A program made the translations under genes and the position numbers. A DNA stretch of 64,000 nt from positions 41,795,240 through 41,859,239 of the forward strand of contig NC_134646.1 of assembly GCF_030463565.1 (NCBI RefSeq). The letters are read 5' to 3'. Of this stretch, positions 1 to 11,940 are shown in pieces. The notes below the pieces were generated by a model that searched no databases, was not told where the DNA came from, and worked only from the letters and a program-made list of their open reading frames with translations. The stretch comes from Pelecanus crispus. Its lineage: Eukaryota; Chordata; Aves; Pelecaniformes; Pelecanidae. Every line of letters begins with the position of its first letter. Position 1 is the first letter of the stretch.

Positions 1-3000
1 GAGTAAATTAAGTGATTCATAATACTTCACGTTTTAATGGTTAGTATATACAAGAATTTCAAACATCATATAAACACAGGCGAAGCAAGCCTCACAATAC
101 TTCTTTTACACTATGGCAATATAACAATTACCTATAAGAGACTGAAGATAGATCCTGCGTGTCACTCAGTGACCTGAAAAGATATATGAGATATATGCTA
201 TACATATGTGTGTGTGTATATATATATATACACACACATTATAACTCGAGTCTTACTACAAGCTTCCTGCTCTGCCATACTGTTGTGTGCCCGCCTCAGA
301 CAACTGAATCTGTTCGAGCTGTATCAATCTTCTCTGAAGCACTTCACATACACGTCAGCACTAAAACACACTAATAAATAGCCACTCTAATAAACAGAGA
401 CAGGCTCTTTTCAAACTCTTTCCATTATAGCTATATAAAATACATGTTGTGCCGTAAATGCCACACAGCATCAGGTATGTTCTGTAGGAAACTCAGGCTT
501 TAGCAGTTCCTAGCTATTCTGTGCACCTCCAGTCTCAACACCAAGCTGAGTGTCTCCAGCTGGAGCACTAAGCTCACAAAGATATCAAATGTTTCCTCAG
601 TAACTCTTACTCTATTGATGACCACTGTCAGGATACGAGAACACTGGAGTAGCAAGATAGCCATAGTGTTAAATATTATCCTCTTCCAGGGAGTAAATTA
701 TTTCAGTGCATCAAAGGCACCCTGGACTGGAAAACTCTGTTTGTTTGTGCGCATATGTTTATTTTTGTGAAGGCATGACATTGCAAAAAAGAGAATAAGT
801 ACAATAAACAGAACACAAGTATCTCAACTAAGGAAATAGAACAGCTTGAGTGAAAGAATACAGAATGTCTTTGAAGCAAAAGCATTGAGAAGGGAACAAG
901 ATGTTTTAAAGAAACACATGGAAAAAGTATGCCAAGAGATCAACCCATTAAAATTCTCTCTCACTGTAACTCTCAAAAATGGAAGAGATGTCATAAAATC
1001 AGGCTGTCACTTTCATTACAATGTATTGTCATGTGTTCAGGCAATGCAATCCCTCTGTAGAACTTATCCACCAAGTGAAAGAACACCACGAGAGTTGTTT
1101 GTGGTTTCTACTGCATATAAACCAAACTGAAGTCACCACTATGGAAATGAATGGAAACACTCTCTGAAGGTTTTTTAAACTTTATTTTTATTGTTTTAAT
1201 TTTCTAGTAATGAACGTCAGTACCATTGAAATACTTCCATTTCACATTATGCTATTCACAGATAAAGAAACTCATGCTCCTTGGGGCAAAAGTCTGTCAC
1301 CAGCAGACTAACCAGGCATTTTGCTGTTGAGTACAATGAGAATTGCAGCAACTTCTCTGTTTGGCTGAGAGCATGTTTATTCTGCAACGACTGCAACTGA
1401 CACCAAACACAACAACACTTCATTTGACTGCTAATGTCGCAAACCCAAAGAAGCTGCGTGAATATGTGGTTAATCTTTGCTGAGAGTCTTGCTGCTGCAG
1501 TTCCATTTTCCACAATACAGCCAAGCTAACTAGTGTAAAGCTATCCTGATCATATGCAATGTTACTTAAAGACTGCTTGAGTTATAACCTAAATTATGTC
1601 CACTTGGCTAAAATATTAAGTCATGTTTTCTGCTACAGCTACCCCACTCTGTCCTTTCAGGGTTCAAACTCACGTACACTCATACACAAGCTCTCATCTG
1701 GCTTCAGATGAAGCAGAAATAGGCCCTGTGCCTCAGCATGATCATCCAGAAGGGACATTAATAATCAATGTGTATAACACCAGCCAACAAATGTGATGAC
1801 ACCTGTTAGGCAGCAAAAATGATCAATTACATGCTCACCCTCAGAAGTATTTTATTAGTTAACCATCAGATGTCCTGCCTTTCATCACAAAGACATCTCA
1901 ACCATTGCAACCTTTTCAGTAGTCCAAGTCCAATGCCTTCATGCCCAGCTGCTTCATGTGAGGTAAGAAACTGTGGAAGGGATGGACCCAATACACATCT
2001 ACAGAAACCAGACATAAGTGGCATTTTTAATAGTATTTTGTAATAGTATTTTAGTATTTTGGGGGGAGTGGTGAATGGTTGGGTTGATGTGTGTGAAAAA
2101 TTTCAACCAACAGAAATGCTTCATATGTATCTCACAAAATGCCTCAAACTCTGTCCTACCATTTTAGACTGTCTTGCCCATGGATAGGTGCTCCACAGGC
2201 AACAGACTGTACAATAACATTAGACTTTGCCTCATGGCAAGGTTTGACTCAGGGTGACCAACTGCATGCTGTGGAATTTGGACATTAGGTGACTTAGACC
2301 TTGATTTTTTGTGGCATTCATCAGTTCTCACCAACTTCAGCTTGAGCCTTCATTTCTTTCACAGTTAGCCTTTAGAAGCGAAATTTTCAAAGATCCTGGG
2401 ATGATACTCCTGAAAGAAAGATACATTTGGGAATGTGTTAAATAACATGTCGGAATTAATTTGTATTCTTAAAACCACAGAGTTCTCTCCTGTATTTTCT
2501 GTTGTGCCCTTCTGACCTGGGAATCCCAGCCTTCTCTCTCCAATGCACCATTTTTCTTCCCCAGCTCCTCCAGAACAGGTATCTTTCATCATCACCATCT
2601 CTTATTTCCTCGAGGACTCCTCCATGGTTTCAACAACCCTATGGAGGCTGGTTTCTAGGGATCTTGTGCTATTATCTGTTGTCAGTCCTGACATTAGATA
2701 CCTTTAATGTCAGTACCTTTCCTATCTCTAGATCACCTATTTTATTATTCAGCAGTATTACTGGCAAGACAGAGGTAGACAAACAGTGAAAAGGAAAAAA
2801 TTATAATGGTCTGAATAGTAATTGGCTCTGATGTACGCAAGTATCGTGGATGAATTGTCCAAATACAGCTGAGAGAAATCTGGTGTTATTTACAGGACCG
2901 GGGGGGCGGGGAATGGAACCCAAACAAACCCACACCTGCCAGTACATTACTGGTTGATGAACTCTCCTGAAATAAGACAACTAACAAAACAAGTATGATA

Positions 3001-4330
3001 TTTTGTTGTTAGAGAAAATTGTTTTGAGGAAGAAACACTTGTCTTCTGACTGCTTTTGCTCAGAAGCATGTAATTTCTGGAGGCTGTTTGGAAAACTGTG
3101 GTAGTTCACTGCCTGCCTTAGAAACGGTCAACATGGAGGTAGGCTGTGTGTACCTTTACAGAGGTACAACAGCATCCCACAAAAATCATAGCTGTGCAAT
3201 GCAAGAACCCAAAATTTCCCGTTTGTGGGCTATGCCAGCAAATTTTAAAGACAATGTCACTCTGCTGTAGCCAGAAGTTTTCATAGAAAGAGACAGTGTC
3301 TCTAAATCTTCCCTCTTTCCAGGAGGGAACTTCCACTTCAAGCAGTGGGGCCAGCAATGTGCAAAGCTTTCCTGGAACAAGGGACACCCAGGTAAATCAG
3401 TGCCCTGGGAGATGGTCTTAATCCCCCCCATCGCAGATTAGAACCAGGGTGGGTTTCTATCTTCAGGTCAAATACTTGCGTGAAAAGCTTCAAAGCCATC
3501 AGTGTTAGGTGGGAAGACGGTCGAAAATGCTAAGAACAACTTCTCAGCCCTAAAAAGGATTAGTTTTGTTCTCCTTTGTGACTAACAGGAGAGCTGTCTT
3601 AAAAGGATGAGATGGATTGGCACGTCACTTCCACCTGGCAGCTCCCTGTGCTCCACTTGCACATGCAGTGATTCACCAGCAGTGGGTGGTGAATAATGCA
3701 GAAGCAGGCGAAAGAAGATGGGATGCAATCTTCCTCACCATCCTGATATCATCCATTGAAGATTAAGGTTAATTGTTCCTTGGTCACCTACCCTAAACTG
3801 AATATTTTTTAGCCAAAGTTAAATACGGAAACCAGCTGGACTTTCCGTGGTCAAAAGTTATTTTATAATATGGTTGATCCAGCTGTTTTGTCTTTGCGTG
3901 GTACAGACTTTCACAGGCTAATTATACTGACAGCTTTTCTGCAGTGCTGTGTTAATATCAACTGTCGAAGGAGTGCCTTGGCAAATGGAAAAGTCATTAC
4001 ATTTTCGTGTCAGATTCTGCCACTTGTGCTCCCAGAGACCTGCATGTCACTCAGTTCTCCAGTAGCCCTGTAATTGGGCTATGATCAATGAGTCGTCTTG
4101 TGCTAGAAGACAGCAGCTGGTGAGAACAGCAGATTTGTCTTTTCATGCTTTGTCCTATGACATACCCAACAATTTTTAGGCTTTAAAATATTGCTCACTT
4201 AAAAAAATGCCTGGCCTTCCCACCGATGGCCCAGATAAAATTAAAACTACCCTTTGCCTCTGTAAGAACTGAGTTACTCAACTCAGAAAGGAAGACTGTT
4301 TGGGGGAAATCCATCACCTCCCACCTGCTC
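1..4330. other. Left-flank intergenic or NPY1R-proximal non-coding DNA
   Basis: No gene, RNA or transposon that I recognise is visible here on either strand. The longest open frame, 846-1130 on the + strand (94 codons), matches no family I know and has no splice or promoter context. By vertebrate gene order the - strand gene NPY1R should lie to the left, so part of this stretch may be its first intron; that is inference. No GPCR coding sequence is present. A TG/TA/CA microsatellite lies near 207-238. Confidence 0.5.
207..238. repeat. (TG)n(TA)n(CA)n palindromic microsatellite
   Basis: A run of TG dinucleotides passes into TA and then CA, so the two halves are nearly reverse complements around an AT-only centre. 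Such tracts can extrude cruciforms or adopt Z-form and are usually length-polymorphic. No gene context. Confidence 0.85.
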
Positions 4331-4389
4331 TGAAAGAATGGTAAAAATTAAAGGGTGTTTGAACAGTGTGGATAAATGCAACCAAAGCT

Positions 4390-5110
4390 CCTCTCCAGTC
4401 GGAGCGAGGGGAACTGGAGAGCGCTCCGGCCAGCGCTCTGCCATTGCCTGGCGACGCTGGCGCTTCCCGATGTCCCGCCACACGCGCCGCGGCGTGTCAC
4501 CTTTGCGAGACGCTGATGTCCCGAATTCAGGGTGAGAAATGGAAGAGCGTCCCTTCAACGCTGGCGAGCGCGGGCTTTGTTTACAGCCTGACTGTATTCC
4601 CATGGAAACTCTTAATTGTCATAGCGGGCGAGGCTGAAATAACAGCCTCCACACACCGCATGGAACAGCATCCCGAAATGCGCCCGGGCGGCGGCTCCGG
4701 CTCCGGCTCCGCAGCGGCAGCATCCCGCAGCACCCGCGTAAGATGCGCCGGCAGGCAGCCCGGGGGCTGCGCGCTTCCCCCTGCTCCCGGGGAGCCCCGC
4801 TCTCCCCACCGCGGCTCGGGCCGGCGCTTCCAGTGCCGCGCCCGGGGCTGCCCGCTCCGCGCCCCCGCTCCGCGCCCGCGCAACGCACCGCGGCCCTTCC
4901 CGCCGCCGCCGCCGCAGGCCCAGGCGCCCGCAGGTGCCGCTCCGCGGGCGCGGAGCGGCACCTGCGGGCGCCTGGGCCTGCGGCGGCGGCGGAGCTCAGC
5001 TCCCCTCGCAGCGCGGCCGCGCAAGTTTGCGCGGAAAGCGCGGGGTTTTGCTTCAGCCCCGGGGAGGGGCGGGGGGGGGGGGTGTTGGCTGCCGCGTTGC
5101 TGCGCCCAAG
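4390..5110. promoter_or_regulatory. CpG island, probable NPY1R/NPY5R 5' region
   Basis: GC content and CpG density rise abruptly over about 700 bp in otherwise AT-rich DNA, which is what a vertebrate CpG-island promoter looks like. It sits about 6.9 kb upstream of the NPY5R coding exon. In mammals NPY1R and NPY5R are transcribed divergently from neighbouring 5' regions, so this is the natural candidate for NPY5R 5' UTR exon(s) on the + strand and NPY1R exon 1 on the - strand. A plausible + strand splice donor (GTAAGA) starts at 4738. Long open frames on both strands here are by-products of GC richness. Transcription start and direction cannot be read from sequence alone. Confidence 0.65.
4903..4992. 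repeat. Perfect inverted repeat, 44-bp arms
   Basis: Bases 4903-4945 and 4950-4992 are exact reverse complements. The centre 4946-4949 (GGGC) adds one more pair, giving 44-bp arms and a 2-nt loop. The arms are very GC-rich and begin and end in CCG/CGG repeats. The palindrome stops sharply at 4902/4993 with no decay outside. It could form a very stable hairpin or cruciform within the island, or could be a fold-back sequencing or assembly artefact. Confidence 0.95.
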
Positions 5111-5226
5111 GAGGGGATAAATAATGGCAAAAATAAGAGTCCTTCCCGCTTGGGCTCTTCTTCCTTTTTTTTTTTTTTTTTTTTTTTGGGGGGTTGTGTT
5201 TGGGGTTTTGTTTTGTTTTGTTTTGT
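5061..5226. repeat. G-run, T23 tract and (TTTTG)n low-complexity block
   Basis: A G-rich stretch ends in 12 consecutive G at 5071-5082. It is followed by 23 T at 5165-5187, six G, and several TTTTG units. The G-run is a potential G-quadruplex at the downstream shoulder of the CpG island. The T tract and TTTTG units read on the - strand as A-rich, like a degraded poly(A) tail, but no retroposon body is recognised beside them. Confidence 0.8.
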
Positions 5227-5229
5227 TTT

Positions 5230-8013
5230 TTCCATTGCAACCCGGCGCCGCTGTGCTCCCTGGCATAAAATGTAGTAACGCCTTTCAGGTTTTCTGAGCA
5301 AGAAGTACCCCATCACATTGCATAACGTTTCCGTGGAGCTGGAGAAATAATCTCATTTGTTGGCTTTTGCTTATTTTGGGAAGCCGTATCCTTGTTTTCC
5401 AGGATAATGTTGCAGTTCTTTTAGTTAGGCACATAGAGAGGCATACAATTGACATGCACGAAGATCCTTTTTTCTGGACTTCTGAAGTAATCTCAATCTT
5501 TTGAATTCTCCCAGGTTCTCAGACTATTTTTTGCTGTTGCATGTAATGACCATTTGAAGCAGCGGCGTTTAATCTTCAGCTTGTGTTGTGAATGCGACTC
5601 TTCACTGGTTTCAATTTTTGGCTCGGACGTTATCTCGGTCTTTAATGATACGAGGGCATCATTTCTCAAGTAGTAACAACATAGCTCAGTGCTTTCCTTA
5701 AGCTTAGGCGGTCAGGCAGTTACAACTTGTCATCTTAACTCTTTACAACTGCGTAGAAGTTTAGAGACTTTCTCTGACTTTATTTTCTATACAGTCTTGA
5801 TGCCACTCCAGTATTATGGGGGCAGAAAGGTTGTATTTCTTAGGGAGTTTTCACATTTTGCATCCTCCCTGTATGTGTTTGTCTTTGTTTGTAAGGTAGA
5901 AAAAGGTCTCCTAAGACTGTAAATTGTTCACAGCTGTAAAGATTAATTGTCCTGTATCGACACTGTTACACAGACTGAACTGACTAGACTATACAGGCAC
6001 CAGCTGCTCAGAGACAACTTAGCAGATATTAATATTGTAGGATATAAGCTCTTACCCAGGAATAAATCTCAGTATACGTATCTCATCTCATAGAAGGAAG
6101 ATTTCCTGAAAGAACAATTGCCTTCAGAGGAGGATGGTTGCCTGCCTAACTTTTGTGCTCTTTAAAATTTCCCTTTAAATATGTAGAGAAAGAGAAATAT
6201 CTAGCATATTCACTCTCCTAAATTATGATTTATGGATTTTGTATTTTAGATGATAGCTTTAAGTGTAATAATGAGATTAATTATAAGATTTTAAACATAT
6301 TAAACTAGCATATTTTAGGTTATGTGGTACCTCTAACTCAGCTAAACCTGAATAATGGTTTAAGTTCTCCTTGTCATTCTCAGGCCTTAGATCAACTGCA
6401 ACTGAAAACTCCTCTGAAGCATGACTTTGGTGAAAAGAAGTCACAGTATTCAGAGACTCACACTGAGGTATATCACAGATGAATGTGATTTAAGGAGGTG
6501 TTATTGAAATCTTTCAAGATCATGGTACATCAACTGTCATAAAATACATTTTACTGTAAAAGGTAACCACAAATACTCCTTGTATTTAATGTTAACTGCA
6601 TTCATTTGATTCTTGCAGTAAGTATTCATATCCACCCTGGATGCTGCCATGAAGCTGCAGTCCCTCCTGCCTTGTGCAGCCTAGCCTCCTGTCTCACGCA
6701 TCCCACTGAAACTAAAGGAGACCTAAGCAAACCCACTTAAAGCGCATAGGGTGTGAGCTCATACGGGTGTAGCTGAGCGCAGTCCCAGGGAGGGTACACA
6801 GACCAGGAATACAGAAAGGGGACCTCATTTGCTCAGCTGATTGATGTAGGACATGAAAGTGATCAAACTTTTGGAGCTGGCAGCTAGAAAATCTCCATCA
6901 GGTACCTTCAGATTGATTAAATTTGATCTTGAAAACAGGTGCAAGGGCACCCTGGCACTGTGGTGCATTCAGTTTAGAAATACACTTCAAATATGAGGAG
7001 AATGTTTTCAGAAGAGGCTGTATTACTTAATTCTATTTCCCACAGTGGGATTTTCTGGAATCTTCATTTCCCTGAAAGCTACAGCCACGTGCTGCACTGG
7101 GATTGACCAACCGACAGAGTGAGAGTGAGTGTGAGAGTGAGTGAATCCCCAAAAATAGAAGCAGCTGTTAAAACAAAGCAGGAAGATAAAAGCCAGCAAG
7201 TGCGCACAGCCCTATGAAATCAGTGGGATGCTAATATGAGTTTGGGGACTGAAGACCAACAATATGGGAGGAACACTTTTGTTTGCATCTTTACTGCCAG
7301 TGGCACTCAAGCTGAGAGAGCAACTGGTTCCTTCTGAGCAGGAGAGGAAGCTTAGAGATCCAATCCTACTTGGCAATTTTTGAAAATTTGGACGAAGAGA
7401 CTGCTTTGATTTCACACATCCCAAATGAAAATAAAATCTCTTTGGGCATGTTGCAAAGGGAACTTCCATCAGCACAGCAGTTGTCTGTTGAAACCAGCAG
7501 ACTGTACTTTTATTCCCTCATTCTCCGTCTTTCTGTCACTCTGAAACTGTGACTAGATGGAGATGGTGCAGAAGAGGCTGCAGCGCACCCAGATTCCTGT
7601 GGTGCCCCCAGTGTCCAGCCAGGGCCTGACCGGAGCATGTTGTGCGTTCTTCCTGTGCTCCCTCCTCATGGAAATCAGGACCTGTGGTAGGGGAGATGGT
7701 GCCTGCTGAGCTCTCACCCGGGGCACAAGGCAGCCGCAGCACAGGGGGGATGGAGCTGGAGAGCCCATGCTGGACTTCAGAGGCATTCCTGCTAAGCTTC
7801 TTCAGTATTGACGTGTCTCAACAACATATGCCTACTTCAACAAACCCAGCATATTCCTTTTTTGTTTTTAAAGAATCGTATTAAAAACCATGAGGAACTC
7901 TGCTAAAGCTGTACTGCAAGAGCTTTATGTGAAGGTGTAGAAATCCACAGAGCCTGGCAACAATCTTTCAATTACATTTTTAAGAACAACTCAGTAAACA
8001 TTCATTTAAAAAA
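5230..8013. other. Non-coding DNA upstream of NPY5R
   Basis: No gene or known repeat seen. If the CpG island carries the NPY5R promoter, this is the first part of a 5' UTR intron. A locally GC-richer patch at about 7560-7790 has no recognisable homology. Confidence 0.5.
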
Positions 8014-8758
8014 CATAGAATCATAGAATCATAGAATCATAGAATCATCTAGGTTGGAAAAGACCTTTAAGATCATCCAGTCCAACCATTAACCTACACT
8101 ACCAAGCCCACTCTAGACTAATCAAGGGTAGACCAGACTAAACCATATCCCGAAGTGCCACATCTACCCGTTTTTTAAACGCCTCCAGGGATGGTGACTC
8201 CACCACCTCTCTGGGCAGCCTGTTCCAATGCCTGACCACCCTTTCCGTAAAGAAATTCTTCCTAATCTCCAGTCTAAACCTCCCCTGGCGCAGCTTAAGC
8301 CCATTTCCTCTTGTCCTATCGCTAGCTACTTGGGAGAAGAGACCAACACCCACCTCACTACAACCTCCTTTCAGGTAGTTGTAGAGAGCGATAAGGTCTC
8401 CCCTCAGCCTCCTCTTTTCCAGGCTAAACAACCCCAGTTCCCTCAGCCGCTCCTCATAAGACTTGTTCTCCAGACCCTTCACCAGCTTCGTTGCCCGCCT
8501 CTGAACACGCTCCAGCACCTCAATGTCTTTCTTGTAGTGAGGGGCCCAAAACTGGACACAGTATTCCAGGTGCGGCCTCACCAGCGCCGAGTACAGGGGG
8601 ACAATCACCTCCCTGCTCCTGCTGGCCACAGCATTCCTGATACAAGCCAGGATGCTGTTGGCCTTCTTGGCCACCTGGGCACACTGCTGGCTCAAGTTCA
8701 GCCGGCTATCTACTAACACCCCCAGATCCTTTTCGGCCAGGCAGCTTTCCAGCCATGT
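8014..8758 (-). mobile_element. CR1 LINE fragment (3' end of reverse transcriptase ORF)
   Basis: The left end carries four tandem CATAGAAT units (8014-8045), which on the - strand are the ATTCTATG octamers that terminate avian CR1 elements. The - strand frame 8138-8776 encodes the C-terminal part of the CR1 reverse transcriptase, including the stretch [19 protein letters not shown] and the tail with [14 protein letters not shown]. The frame is open, and homology to the other CR1 copies stops near 8755-8758, so the copy is 5'-truncated, as most CR1 copies are. It cannot mobilise. Confidence 0.95.
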
Positions 8759-11700
8759 TCCAGTATAACACCACATACAGTTTTGTTCTTTGGCCTTAGT
8801 CTTAGCATTACCTGTACTGAATATAAATTATAGAAGAGAAAATTACGGCGCATCTGACTTGAGAGTCTCTTCCTTTTCACTTTTAGTCACCCAAAGCTGA
8901 AAGTGGCAGTAGGAAATAAGTGACACCACCAGATTTTTTTCAATTCTCTTCAGAGAATCCATTGATTAAAACTAAACAAAATTGAATGAAAATATACAGA
9001 TTTCTCTTCAGACCATAGCACGTAATTGAAATGGAATGCTCTAACTAGACAGAGAGCCTTTTCTACCAGTAGGGATGCCTGCTTTTTCTCCACACACTGA
9101 TGAACCTACGGCCTATGATCAAGCTTTTCAATGACAGCCGGTATCACCAAAAAGTCTAGGGAGGAAGCTGCAGTTTTGATACATGGATCAACAAAACTTT
9201 CACATATACGTAGCTGCTATTATAACTTAAGCATCAGTGTGCATTGTTACTACTCGGTATGACCTTCGGACAGATACAACTATGTGTGGGAGTTTAACTA
9301 TTACTGAAAATAACTGTTGATACTGTAAAAACAGTCCTAATCTCCAGGTTTCTGAGAGGGAAATAGCATCTGCAGTTTGTTTCTCCTTTACAGGTTAGTC
9401 CTTCAACCTAGTATCAGCTAAAGGAGAACTGGATTTCTTTCCCTCTTTCTTATCAGTATTCCTATTTTCAGATAATGACTGGTTGGTTAGTAACCAAGGT
9501 TTGGACAGATCTAGCTCTTGAGTAAAGTTTCATTTCCCTTTCTCAAATAACTCCCTACTGGTTTCAAACCTGCTGTCAAGCAATGGGATGTTCAACTCAT
9601 AATGCTCTCTTAATCTGTGCAAGATACAAACTGGAAAAGGAAGGTGTCCAAGCAAAAAGAAAATTGTCCAGAATTATGCTAACGGCTTTTTCATTATTAA
9701 CTCCTCAGTTACGTGCAAGGGTTTTTTCTACACACTTTTCAGCTAAGGTGAATGTGGCAGTGGAAAGGTAATGTAATGTTCACCCTGAAACTATTAGGCA
9801 GATAATATTTCATATTGAAATGTAATGTACAGTTGAAGTGGTTTTCAGGAATCAAAAGAGAGTCTGCGCATTACAGATGTGTGTACACACTTAAATCTGC
9901 GAAAGCATCAGTCATGGCAAACCCCATTATTCCTCCATGCTGAACAAAGGGGAAAAAAATGATAACAAGTATGACATAACAGGGACATAATTCCATAAGC
10001 CTGAGGTAGGGGAATGTATTTTATCCAGGGTAGAGCCCTGCTGTGGTTTTCTCTGACAAAAATTATGTTGAGTCACATTTAAAGAAGAGAAAGAAATGTC
10101 AGCTGATTTTGGAAGTCACTGTGGTCTGCAGATCATACTGTTTTCAGATGATTGGTAGCAACTCAGAGAAATTAAGTAAAATCCTATTTACTTCTTTAGT
10201 TAATAGCTGTATAAAGAGAAGCCCACCAAAATAAAAACTTCTGATAATATCAATATAGAAATATAGAGATTGGATCACTTACAGAATCTCTAGTCTGCTC
10301 CTTTAAAGTTGGTCTAGAGGCAAGGTTAGTCTCAAATAGTGTTTTTTGTTTATTATATGTTTTTTCACCATTTCACTAGAGACTGGAAAAAATTAAATAA
10401 TTTGCATTAACGCTGCTCTGCTCGTACACACATATTATAATATTTAGATTATCTAAATTCACATATCCGATTCTTACTTCTATTTTAGCTATTCTTAAAA
10501 AGCACTTTAACTTAATCTTGCCAGAAGTTGGCAAGGCTTAGTTGTTTTCACCTCTCCCCAATACATTAGTACAGAAACAAAAACTTGCAATATCTTTACT
10601 GATTTTTTTTTTTAAATAAGTATTTCTAATCTTACATGAGGGACCTTCACATCACAACACACTGTCAGTGAATATTCTGAGGGTGTTTTATGGTTTAAGT
10701 TTCCCTATGACACCCGACAGTAGGAACGCACATGTTGTGATATGAAGGAAGGAGCGCATCTGCACGTGTAGAGGAAATGGATAATAATATTTTCGCACAT
10801 TGAAGAAGTCAGCACGATACAGCCCACTGAGAATAGCTACATTCTTGAAGAGCCCTGCCTTTTTTAGTTGACAGGTTTAGCCTTCTGCTCAATTCATGTA
10901 TGTTTTGGGTTTGTTTAGTCTTGCCTAAGATTTCTAAACATTAAGCAATTTTGTACAGGACATTGTCACTTTGGGGAATTTTGGCTTTGAAATTTTAGTA
11001 CAGGCAGGTGTTTAAGGTAAACTGGAGTTTAAACTGAATTCTCTTGTCTTTCTGTTTCTTACAAAGCAAAGACTAATACACGAAGACTCTGTAGGCAGAA
11101 TAACTTTGTGCTGAGCTAGGTTTTAATGTTAGATGTTTCTGTGCTGAATAATTAGCAGTTCCCTGAATTTTCAAATGGCTGTGTGGGGGTTGCTTCCAAT
11201 TAACACTGTCCTCTCTGTATTACATCCACTTACTTTGGATGTTTTGTAGGCAGTTTTCCCTTCTGCTTGAGCAACAGTTAAAATATGTTCAACACTTAAT
11301 AGAAGATGGTTTGTATATGCACCACATTAGGAATTCCATCTTGGATCACTGACAGTGGATCTCCTTATAAACTGATCCTTTTTGAAAGCTCTCACCTATT
11401 TTGTGTCAGTTTTCTACTAGCAAGGTAAGAAATACTACTGCAGTTGTTAGCATATGTCAAAACATCATATATTTTCAGGTGCTCTCATTATAATTTGCTG
11501 TCATGTAATGATTAGGCACATGCCCAGATGGTGATTGTAATTTCCTTACTCATATCAATGAGCTGTTATTCACATGAGTAATCTCACCGACTCTAAATGG
11601 ATTGCTTTTGTAGCTAACTGCTCCCTCATGGAAAGGCTGACAATATGGTCTATAGCAAGGCATAATTAAAAGCCAGCTTCATAATGCAAAACCTTAAATT

Positions 11701-11940
11701 GTCATCATCCCACATGAGCAGCCGGGTAGGAGGCCTAGGTATCCTGAACGCCACATGATAAAACCTACGAAACTAATTCGTGTTGACCTGAAGTTATGCG
11801 GGATCTGCCTCACAGTAGAATAATATCACTGTTAATTTATTAAGGTGTTACAAGGTAAATTTGTGTTCCTTTATGTTCTGATTAGCAGCAGTATCATCCT
11901 TCCTTCAGATGCTAAGTAATGCCTTTCTTGTTCTAAGCAG
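8759..11940. other. Non-coding DNA upstream of the NPY5R coding exon
   Basis: No gene, RNA or repeat recognised. The last bases (about 11925-11940) are a pyrimidine-rich tract ending in CAG, a good splice acceptor directly before the NPY5R start codon. The interval is therefore most likely NPY5R 5' UTR intron. Confidence 0.55.

Noticed and set aside
846-1130. 94-codon + strand frame with protein-like composition
   Set aside because: No family recognised, no splice or promoter context; not supportable as a gene.
1-4330. Possible NPY1R coding exon on the - strand
   Set aside because: No frame shows GPCR transmembrane segments or NPY-receptor motifs; NPY1R is inferred to lie outside the window.
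4366-5316. Several 65-252 codon open frames on both strands in the CpG island
   Set aside because: They overlap each other in many frames, are Ala/Pro/Arg/Gly-rich, run into homopolymers and contain the palindrome; explained by GC content.
8228-8716. 162-codon + strand frame over CR1, and similar + frames at 28278-28958 and 52582-52908
   Set aside because: Antisense shadows of the CR1 reverse transcriptase; the - strand carries the homology.
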